Of a stretch of 64,000 nt of DNA, positions 1 to 64,000 are shown piece after piece. The DNA is taken from the NCBI GenBank assembly GCA_054601695.1, contig BAAHQB010000344.1:1-64000 (forward strand). Reading direction: 5' to 3'. The notes beneath the pieces were generated by a model. It saw only the letters and a program-made list of their open reading frames with translations. It searched no databases and was not told the DNA's origin. The position numbers were made by a program, and so were the translations under genes. Within the stretch, counting starts at the first letter, position 1; each line of letters starts with the position of its first letter. Origin of the DNA: Amorphochlora amoebiformis. Its lineage: Eukaryota > Cercozoa > Chlorarachniophyceae.

Positions 1-11163
<11,163 letters not shown>

Positions 11164-11174
11164 CTATATTTATA

Positions 11175-11209
<35 letters not shown>

Positions 11210-11214
11210 AAATA

Positions 11215-11650
<436 letters not shown>

Positions 11651-11669
11651 ATATATATATATATATGTG

Positions 11670-11724
<55 letters not shown>

Positions 11725-11812
11725 TATGTACATATGTATACATGCATACATATATACATGTATATCATATGCATTATAGATGTATATATTCTTATATACA
11801 TACATATAATAT

Positions 11813-11848
<36 letters not shown>

Positions 11849-11924
11849 AATACAACCATAACCTACACATAAAACGTACTCCGACAACGCTTAAATAATG
11901 CCCGCCCAATAGGCCAGGTAATCG

Positions 11925-12010
11925 TCGGAACCCGTGGGTTCCGAAGAAATCGGAACCCATAGGTTCCGAAGGAAGAAGGAAACCATGGGTTCCGAAGGAA
12001 GAAGGAAAAG
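11925..12010. repeat. GGAACCCATGGGTTCC-type inverted repeats
   Basis: Three tandem units of the type cggaacccgtgggttccgaa, each nearly palindromic, in the unresolved 5' region of the left-hand gene. Confidence 0.75.
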
Positions 12011-12094
12011 AAGTAAGAAAAAGAATTATAACAACTATATGACTACCCTAAGTTTTCCACAAGTACTTAAATCTGCCCTCAACGGTTACATCAA

Positions 12095-12815
12095 TGCGTT
12101 ACCAGAGTTGATTCTACAGCACACTAACCGTTACCAGGGCTGATACTACAGCACACTAACCGTTACCAGGGCTGATACTAACCGTTACCAGGGTTGACTC
12201 TACAGCATACCAACCGTTACCAGGGTTGATTCTACAACATACCAACCGTTACCAGGGTTGATTCTACAGCACACTAACCGTTACCTTACCAGGGTTGATT
12301 CTACAGCATACTAGCCGTTACCAGGGTTGATTCTACAGCATTCCAACCGTTACCAGGGTTGATTCTACAACATACCAACCGTTAGCAGAGTTGATTCTAC
12401 AGCATACCAACCGTTACCAGAGTTGCATACCAACCGTTATCAGGGTTGATTCCACAGCACACTAGCCGTTACCAGAGTTGATTCTACAGCACACTAACCG
12501 TTACCAGAGTTGATTCTACAGCACACTAACCGTTACCAGGGTTGACTCTACAGCACACTAACCGTTACCAGGGTTGATTCTACAGCACACTAACCGTTAC
12601 CAGAGTTGATTCTACAGCATTCCAACCGTTACCAGAGTTGATTCTACACCATACCAACCGTTACCAGAGTTGATTCTACAGCATACCAACCGTTACCAGA
12701 GTTGCATACCAACCGTTACCAGGGTTGACTCTACAGCACGCTAACCGTTACCAGGGTTGATTCTACAACATACTAACCGTTACCAGGGTTGATTCTACAG
12801 CACACTAGCTGGTAA
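12095..12815. repeat. 32-bp minisatellite
   Basis: About 22 copies of accgttaccagggttgattc-tacagcacacta with variants. On the minus strand each unit presents TGTAG then 11 nt then GTAACGG. The left-hand end merges into unique sequence at 12030-12105, which is open on plus (MTTLSFPQVLKSALNGYINA onwards) but has no supporting neighbour. Confidence 0.9.
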
Positions 12816-12885
12816 CTACACCAGACTACCGGCCTACCGACCTACTCAATTCACAATATGTATATGTATATAATATATATGAATG

Positions 12886-12963
<78 letters not shown>

Positions 12964-12964
12964 C

Positions 12965-15450
<2,486 letters not shown>

Positions 15451-15667
15451 CTGATACATGTATATATATGTGTATATATATGTGTATATATGTGTACATG
15501 TGTGTGTATATATATGTGTATATATATGTTGAAACGAGAAGAGGAAGAGAGAGAGAGAGAAATGTGTATGTGTGTATATATGTGTGTATATGTGTGTGTA
15601 TATATAACACATATACATATTATATATATATATATATAGAAACGAGAAGAGGAAGAGAGAGAGAGAG

Positions 15668-15707
<40 letters not shown>

Positions 15708-15856
15708 CACATATACATATTATATATATATATATATATATATATAGATTGATATATAGATAGATGTATGATTAATGGAAAGATGAATAGACAGACATAT
15801 ACTAGTTATAGATTCATTGACACATACGTACATATATAGATATTCAAAAATATCTT

Positions 15857-15899
<43 letters not shown>

Positions 15900-15970
15900 G
15901 ATATAGATATACACACACACATATATATATATATGCATACAGATACACATATATATATATATATATACAG

Positions 15971-16103
<133 letters not shown>

Positions 16104-16115
16104 ATACATTGATAC

Positions 16116-16162
<47 letters not shown>

Positions 16163-16201
16163 TACAGATTAATACAGACACACACACACACACATATAAT
16201 A

Positions 16202-16241
<40 letters not shown>

Positions 16242-16324
16242 CACATTGATAGATAGATAGGGGCCATACACACACATGTATATGCACATATATATTATTT
16301 TCATATAAATATATATATATGTAT

Positions 16325-16376
<52 letters not shown>

Positions 16377-16391
16377 ATATATATTACTCTC

Positions 16392-22350
<5,959 letters not shown>

Positions 22351-22596
22351 TCTGAGATTTTGAGCGGATTTTGCTGTTGGAGAGCTGAGAAAGAGAGACA
22401 GAGAGAGCTCAGGGCGGAAATGGATTGAGAAGGATTTTGGGATTAGAAGGGAATGAAGGGGGGGGGGGTGTAGTTTGGAGGGGAGAATGGATTTAATGTC
22501 GATTTGAAGCGGGGGGAGGGGGGGGGGTAAGTAGGTGGGTTGGTGTGAAATATATATCGTTCTTCGTTTGTTTGTGTATGAATGTTTGTTTTTGTA

Positions 22597-22629
<33 letters not shown>

Positions 22630-22750
22630 TGTATATATGGATGTGCATGTGTGTGTGTATGTGTGATGAATGTATATACTTGTTTGTTTATTTATTTATT
22701 TATATATATATATATATATAAATATATATATATGTGTGTGTGTGTATGTT

Positions 22751-22795
<45 letters not shown>

Positions 22796-22847
22796 TGCAT
22801 TATTATATAATACCTTCAACTCGTAGTCAGATGTATCCATAACGGTC

Positions 22848-22895
<48 letters not shown>

Positions 22896-22952
22896 CATAT
22901 ATATACATACATATATATATATATATATATTGTCATATATATAAACATATGC

Positions 22953-22995
<43 letters not shown>

Positions 22996-23142
22996 CACAT
23001 ACATATATATATATATATATATGCATGCGATGTACAACGTATTTACGATATTTACATATGTACATACATATATATATATATATACATACATACATATATA
23101 CATATATATATATACATATATGTACATACATATATACATACA

Positions 23143-23180
<38 letters not shown>

Positions 23181-23267
23181 TATATACATACATATATACA
23201 TATACATATACATATAATACTTATACATACATATATACATATAATATTCTACCAAAAAAAAACAGAA
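22351..23267. promoter_or_regulatory. intergenic region upstream of the 16392-22350 gene
   Basis: Starts with the likely 5' leader of the minus-strand gene, which includes a pyrimidine-rich stretch ending in CAG at about 22396 (sense strand) that could be the acceptor of a leader intron. G homopolymers lie at about 22458-22470 and 22511-22527. The rest is (TA)n with TG-rich patches. A possible 18-nt plus-strand exon (SDVSIT, 22831-22848) has an acceptor and a GTCTAA donor but no partner. Confidence 0.4.
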
Positions 23268-23490
23268 ACCACCAACCCCATGGGCCTTGTCATTCAATGT
23301 AAATGCATCAACGACAAAGATTTCGAACCTTCTAGCACGTGGAAAGATTATCGCTCGCTCTCAGCCCCCTCTCGAGAGATCTCTAGAGATACCGAGGGCT
23401 TACCAGAAGGGGGGGGGGGGGTTGAGAAGGGGGGGGGGGGGAGGAATTGGGGGAAACTCAGAAGGGAGATATGATACCCAGATGGGTTAA
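23268..23490 (+). other. candidate plus-strand first exon
   Basis: A non-repetitive block preceded by A-rich sequence and CAG. Two frames are open across it. One starts at an ATG in a strong context at 23280 ([19 protein letters not shown] onwards) and can end at GTTGAG at 23421. The other reads [19 protein letters not shown] onwards. Two runs of 12-13 G within it are prone to length errors and could hide the true frame. It may be the 5' end of the gene ending at 26367, but the phase does not connect to the next candidate exon. Confidence 0.35.
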
Positions 23491-23704
23491 GGTCTGTTTG
23501 GAGAGGAGTTTTGGGTGGTTTGGGAAGGAATGGGTGTGGATGGATTATTTTTGTGTATATGTATGTGTATGTGTAGATCGATGTATGATATGGGTTATGT
23601 GTGTGTGTGTGTATGTGTGTGTGTATGTGTTTATGTTATATTTGTATTTGTATGTATGGATGTGTGTGTGTGTGTGTGGATGTATGTGTGTATATATGTG
23701 TGTG

Positions 23705-23759
<55 letters not shown>

Positions 23760-24070
23760 ATATATATATTTGAATATATGTATATGCTATATATATATAT
23801 ATATATATACATATATATGTACATGTATGTATAGATATATATATATGTATATACATATATGATATATATTATGTATGTATGCTATGTATATATATATATA
23901 TATATATATGTATATAGTATGTAGATATGTATATACAAATTAATATAGATGTATATATGTATATATATATATATATATATATAGATATAAGTATATATGG
24001 ATATATATAATGTATCATGTACATATATTTATATCATATCACATATATATACACACACACATACATATAT

Positions 24071-24106
<36 letters not shown>

Positions 24107-24248
24107 AGGATAATGAACGCATAGAAATGAATATATATATATATACACATATATATGTATGCATGTACATATGTTGTAAATCTATATGTGAATGCATGTG
24201 TGTATACATGTATGTATGTGTGTATATATATTTATGTGTGTGTATGTT

Positions 24249-24280
<32 letters not shown>

Positions 24281-24336
24281 TATATATATATATAATACCC
24301 TAGTATATCGTTTAGAAGACGCTGTGTGCTTACTAC

Positions 24337-24385
<49 letters not shown>

Positions 24386-24404
24386 TATATATATAATACC
24401 TTAG

Positions 24405-26367
<1,963 letters not shown>

Positions 26368-26853
26368 CCCAACCCTAACCATAATCCTAACCCTAACCCT
26401 AATCCTAACACTAACCCTAATTGTAACCCTAACCCTGATCCTAATCCTAACTCTAACACCTTAGCCGTAACCCTTAGCCCTAACCCTAACCCTAATCCTA
26501 ACCCTAACCCTAACCCTAACCCTAACCCTAGCCTTAACCCTAACCCTAATCTTAGCATGAACCTAACCCCTGGTCCTAACCCTAACCCTAACCCTAACCT
26601 TAACCCTAACTCTAACCTTAGCAGTAACCCTAACCCTAACCCTGATCCTAACCCTAACCCTAACCTTAACCCTAACCCTAACCTTAGCAGGAATCCTAAC
26701 CCTTACCCTAACCCTAACCCTAACCCTAACCTTAACCCTAACCCTAACCCTAGTAATAACCATAACCCTAACCCTAACCCTAACACTGATCTTAACCCTA
26801 ATCCTAACCCTAACCCTAACCCTAACCCTAACCCTAGCCCGTATATCACAAAC
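26368..26853. repeat. telomere-type repeat block (CCCTAA on plus) between convergent genes
   Basis: Imperfect CCCTAA repeats with variants such as CCTTAA, CCTGAT and CACTAA. The array is open in two frames (Val-Arg and Leu-Gly repeats) purely because of its period. The 3' end of the minus-strand gene starting at 28590 must lie in or next to it but I could not fix it. Confidence 0.85.
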
Positions 26854-28590
<1,737 letters not shown>

Positions 28591-28887
28591 CAGAGGAGTG
28601 TATTGGTCAACCCAGCCGAAAAATAAAGCACGAAAATTCGTAATTATATCCCACGACTGCACATACCGGGGGTGGACAGCGGTACCCCGCCAAGACACGA
28701 CTCTTCCGCGTAATTAAAAAATATTAAGAAAACATCGGTAGTTATGTATCTTAGTTATAGATATGCAGATATCCTTTCCACTTACCAAACTGACACGTGA
28801 CTTTCGCTCAGTTTCCGGTGGTTCCGTTTGGTCGAAATTAAGGTTATAAGAGCCGATAAATAAAAGGGAAAGAAATCTCAAACAAAA
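28591..28887. promoter_or_regulatory. bidirectional promoter region of TIM21 and the 28590 gene
   Basis: A 297-bp non-repetitive spacer between opposed start codons. It lacks (TA)n, unlike almost all other non-coding sequence here. An open frame on the minus strand overlapping TIM21 exon 1 ends at a consensus GTAAGT (near 28785), so an antisense leader exon is possible. Confidence 0.55.
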
Positions 28888-36239
<7,352 letters not shown>

Positions 36240-37016
36240 AGCCGATACTAGGATAGCTAAAACAGACACCGACTGAATGGGCGCCGCAGTCTTGTTCTAG
36301 TTGTTATTGATTTGTCATGTTATTTCCAATGATCGATATCGCGAATCTAGTAAATCTGTCTGGATTTACTCGACCACACATGCATCACTTGTCTAGCTTG
36401 TAATAGTCACCATTTACTAGTACTGGATATCTATCCGATAATGACTAGTTAAAACTTCCTATCATACTGAGTACGTGGAACAATTAAATACTAGAAATAT
36501 CAGATACACCTCATGATATCTGCTATTTGTAATCATATGATACATTGATAATCAGAACGACTAGAACGATTTGTTGCTCAACTGGTACAAACTTAGAATT
36601 AACCATTGTAATTGTCATGCAAAGTCACGGGCCCCCTACTAGCCCTAGAACGTGAGCCGATAGCCGGCTTAGACTAGCTAAATTTATTGAGAGACACCTA
36701 GCGGTCCAAAGCTACTCGATCGCTGGTGTCCAAGTGTGAGATTTAACTAAATAACGTCTTTCGCGATTTGCTGATACTATCTCATCTAGTATCTGTTGCT
36801 AGCTGTAGTTCGAGTCTCTGCTTCTCAATCAGCGCCATGCCAGTCTGAATAAACGTTGAATGGTCTTAATGAGAAGATGATAATATCTAGAATCATTATG
36901 ATTTTTTAAGATCTAGAGATATAATGTGTTTAAATGAAGAATATTTGGAGTTTATGATAGCATAGATATATATATATGTATGTGTGTATGTATATATTGT
37001 ATATACATTTATATAT

Positions 37017-37067
<51 letters not shown>

Positions 37068-37137
37068 TATTGATATAAATATATATTTTTACATGTGCAA
37101 ATATATGTATACATAATATTATTTTCATGGTACATTG

Positions 37138-37215
<78 letters not shown>

Positions 37216-37238
37216 TATGTATATAAATATATATATAT

Positions 37239-37318
<80 letters not shown>

Positions 37319-37320
37319 TA
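36240..37320. other. convergent intergenic region between TIM21 and the thioredoxin-like gene
   Basis: The first 700 bp are ordinary complex sequence, one of the longest repeat-free stretches here, and should hold the TIM21 3' untranslated region. No supported gene was seen on either strand. From about 36960 to 37315 the sequence is (TA)n. Confidence 0.6.
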
Positions 37321-51646
<14,326 letters not shown>

Positions 51647-51795
51647 CGTCTTGGATTCCGAAGAGAAAAAGTCGGCCGACAAGTTATCCCAGAATACTAG
51701 CGTGACAGGGCGCAACGACACGTCCTACAGGTGTGACGCAGCGTGTGACAACAAGGACCGACCGTCTGTTTCGAAAGCGGCCTCCAAGACTCGAC
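51647..51795. promoter_or_regulatory. bidirectional promoter between the thioredoxin-like gene and CYB5D1
   Basis: Only 149 bp separate the two opposed start codons. The sequence is mixed-composition and repeat-free, and must hold both 5' leaders and both core promoters. No TATA box was evident. Confidence 0.6.
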
Positions 51796-52461
51796 ATGCC
51801 GTATTTCACAGCTAGCGAGGTCGCAAGTCACAACATTGAGTCGGACTGTTGGGTTTCCTTCTTCGGAAAAGTATACAATCTGTCCGGCGTCATGACGAAG
51901 AACAAAGGTCAAAACTGAACGAGAAACAAAAGATTTCATATTCCATGCCACCTCGAGTGTATATGCGCGTGTCTTTGGTTGAATTCTGATTTCGAATGTA
52001 GGAAACGACCTTATCAAGCCTATCGTCCGATTCGCCGGCGAAGATATCTCTCATTGGTTTGATAGCAAGACAAGAGAGGTAGGTATAAATGTGTGAAAAA
52101 CCAGAAGTGTCTTTGACATGTCACTTCAGCCCAAAATGTGCGTCGATCCAACTACTGGCATCATCACTCCTTACTTGCCGTATGGTCGCTATCTTCATAT
52201 TGCCCCGCTGGACCCCACCACAAAATGGGCGACGGATTTCGGGACCCCCTGGTGGAAAGATGAGAAATCTTGCATAGGTCACTCTCCCTCTCCTATACTT
52301 TTTCTTTTCTCGCTCCTCCTTTCTCCTTCTCTCTCTCTCTTTCTCTCCCCTTTTCCGTCTTCTGCTAACACCTCATTTCATGATCTGTCTATTCTCTTTA
52401 ACATGCACATACACATTCAATTCTATAATACTATGGCATACATACATACATACACACACAC

Positions 52462-52499
<38 letters not shown>

Positions 52500-52520
52500 T
52501 TGCAATACATGTATATACAC

Positions 52521-52551
<31 letters not shown>

Positions 52552-53203
52552 ATATTAGGCAAGCTCTCGAAAAAACCAAGAAAACTAACAATAGTAAACA
52601 CTCTCACGAGTCAGGAGCACACACTGGAGGTAACTGAATCTCATCTGATATTCCCGCTCTTGAGTCGTGCATAAGTACCCGTAAACACCAATGAACATGT
52701 TTACACGGCAGTTACACGTCACTCTTGCAAGCACCCAATACATTCACACGACCGAAATACATTTTCTTTCGGTTCCTTCACGCCAATGTAGACAATACAC
52801 AGCCAATACATCTGGCTCAGACCACCCTCAAAACCCTTGTATTTTCAAGAACCCTCGCTTTATATTTACACGGTAAGTAGCATGCTCATACGGCCCACAG
52901 GGTACTGTGAATGGTTGTGTATATGATTCTTGGTGACTGGGCAATGAATCTCTATTTAATATACTAATTTAGGTCGCTTCGGAGGAAACCATCAACGAGA
53001 TCCAAACACGTTACCTGAAGATAAACGGACACGCCGACAGCTACACGTGGAAGCGAAAAAAGAAACCGATGAACATGAACAAGACACTCGAGCAGAATGG
53101 GGTAATTGACGAGTCTGATGAGCTGAACAAGTTAGGGATAGGTGAGAATGCGTACACGCCTGTACTTCACCTTTATTTTAATGATGACTTGACGGTTGCA
53201 TAG
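51796..53203 (+). CDS. CYB5D1: cytochrome b5 domain-containing protein 1 (ciliary, radial-spoke associated)
   Basis: CYB5D1 is a heme-binding protein reported at axonemal radial spokes and needed for coordinated ciliary beating. Five exons: 51796-51907, 52002-52078, 52130-52277, 52559-52629 and 52973-53203; 639 nt, 212 residues, phases 1,0,1,0, close to the usual length of about 228. The b5 domain at the N-terminus shows [40 protein letters not shown] and [19 protein letters not shown]. Family signatures follow: [38 protein letters not shown] and the terminal [10 protein letters not shown]. The His of SHWF is a probable heme ligand; the classical HPGG position reads KPIV. Introns are 94, 51, 281 and 343 bp, far smaller than in the neighbours; intron 3 holds a short CT and (TA)n tract, and intron 4 ends TACTAATTTAG. 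The start is the first ATG, since no upstream in-frame ATG exists. Confidence 0.95.
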
Positions 53204-53960
53204 CCTAAGAGCCGCTGAATTCGCTGAGTTCGCGATGAGTTGAGGAAGCCAATGGATTTGATTACATGCAAATTGTATTATAACTATTATTCAGATGTTT
53301 AATACTACACTACAAATATCATTGAAGTACACTCTGGACACCGTATAGATCATAGTTGCGGAGTATACATATGCCATGTATTATATTTAATATTATATAT
53401 TTACTAGATTTAATACTAGTGAAAATGGATGTGTACATGCGTGTATCTGTGCAAGTAAAAATCCAGAGATATACACTACACAAGACCTACGCTAGATATA
53501 CTTGTATCATGATATTTTTTTGTTATCTATACTAGTATATACTGAGTTAGATATACACTAGTATAATGACATATACAATTAAACTCTAACTATATCATCA
53601 GTCTAGATGTACTAGATGATATATACACTAGATATTCACTAGAGATACTCGGATATGTAATATCTAGAATATGCGGCATACAGAATTGCTAATATTAGAC
53701 TCAGCATATACTAGATATATCCACCAGTGGACCACCACTAGTGTAATATATATATATATATATATATATCCTAGATATCATGAGATCATGATATATTATA
53801 TATATTGTACTATCATTACGGTATATCTCATGATACATTTTCATATCCAGATCAATATATACATATATACATATATACATATACTAGATATATTGCACAT
53901 GAACGTGTGTACACAACCATTGGCCGGTGACACACTTGTGTATGTGTGTAGTATAATTAC

Positions 53961-53994
<34 letters not shown>

Positions 53995-54117
53995 CTTACA
54001 TCATCCAGTAGACATGCGTGTGTAATATTATAATGAAATAAAACTACCATGCTATAGCTGTACGTATCGGTAATTTTAACTACGGCGCTAACGAACTAAC
54101 ATGTATAATGCATGCGA
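53204..54117. other. convergent intergenic region downstream of CYB5D1
   Basis: Mostly AT-rich complex sequence with many short CTAG and ACTAGATAT-type motifs and only two brief (TA)n tracts. It should hold the 3' ends of CYB5D1 and the opposing gene. No supported gene. Confidence 0.55.
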
Positions 54118-63824
<9,707 letters not shown>

Positions 63825-63837
63825 CTGGAGACTCTTA

Positions 63838-64000
63838 GGTTGGCGTTAGGGTTAGGGTTAGGGTTAGGGTTAGGGTTAGGGTTAGGGTTAGGGTTAGGGT
63901 TAGGGTTAGGGTTAGGGTTAGGGTTAGGGTTACGGACAGGGTTGGGATAGGATTAGGGTTAGGGTTGGCGTTGGGTAGGGTTAGGGTTGGCGTTAGGGTT
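63838..64000. repeat. telomere-type repeat (TTAGGG on plus) at the window edge
   Basis: TTAGGG array upstream of exon 63824-63751; it continues out of the window. A short CCCTAA array lies on the other side of that exon (63667-63740). Confidence 0.9.

Noticed and set aside
36240-36960. A hidden gene in the repeat-free block after TIM21
   Set aside because: No open frame with splice support was found on either strand; it is best read as 3' untranslated and spacer sequence.
51697-52017. A 106-codon minus-strand frame opposite CYB5D1 exon 1
   Set aside because: It is the antisense of a gene identified by homology.

Overview
This window is nuclear DNA of a mitochondriate, flagellated eukaryote. 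Two genes can be named: TIM21 (mitochondrial protein import) and CYB5D1 (a ciliary, heme-binding cytochrome b5-domain protein). Genes are broken into very short exons by GT-AG introns. The commonest repeat besides (TA)n is the telomere-type hexamer TTAGGG/CCCTAA. I cannot place the lineage from sequence alone. No prokaryotic, organellar, rRNA or tRNA features were seen.

About 80% of the bases look like simple repeat: (TA)n and relatives, CT/GA tracts, TTAGGG arrays and minisatellites. Buried in this are short non-repetitive islands of 20-320 bp. Almost every island that carries AG before and GT after an open frame joins its neighbours with matching intron phase. Chaining them by hand gives eight gene models, from left to right: a multi-spanning membrane protein on the minus strand (320-11163, running off the left edge, 5' end unresolved up to about 15.4 kb); a minus-strand unknown protein of about 305 aa (16392-22350); a plus-strand unknown ending at 26367; a minus-strand unknown starting at 28590; TIM21 on plus (28888-36239, 10 exons, 197 aa); a minus-strand ER-type membrane protein with a thioredoxin-like fold (37321-51646, 20 exons, about 368 aa); CYB5D1 on plus (51796-53203, 5 exons, 212 aa); and a minus-strand coiled-coil protein with 14-residue repeats (54118 to beyond 63824). 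Three head-to-head pairs share short promoters, the tightest with 149 bp between start codons.

The most striking pattern is how the introns are built. Around many exons there are tandem, progressively decayed partial copies of that same exon, each followed by its own (TA)n array. Copies upstream in the sense direction carry the 5' exon end with its acceptor. Copies downstream carry the 3' exon end with its donor. I call these exon-edge echoes. Other introns consist of telomeric repeat running right up to the splice sites, mostly with CCCTAA on the sense strand. One 36-nt exon is repeated eight times with intact splice sites and a frame-preserving phase.

Limits: exon chaining was done by eye from frame, splice dinucleotides and phase, with no transcript or database support. 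Names rest on recognisable family motifs only for TIM21, CYB5D1 and, more weakly, the thioredoxin-like protein.
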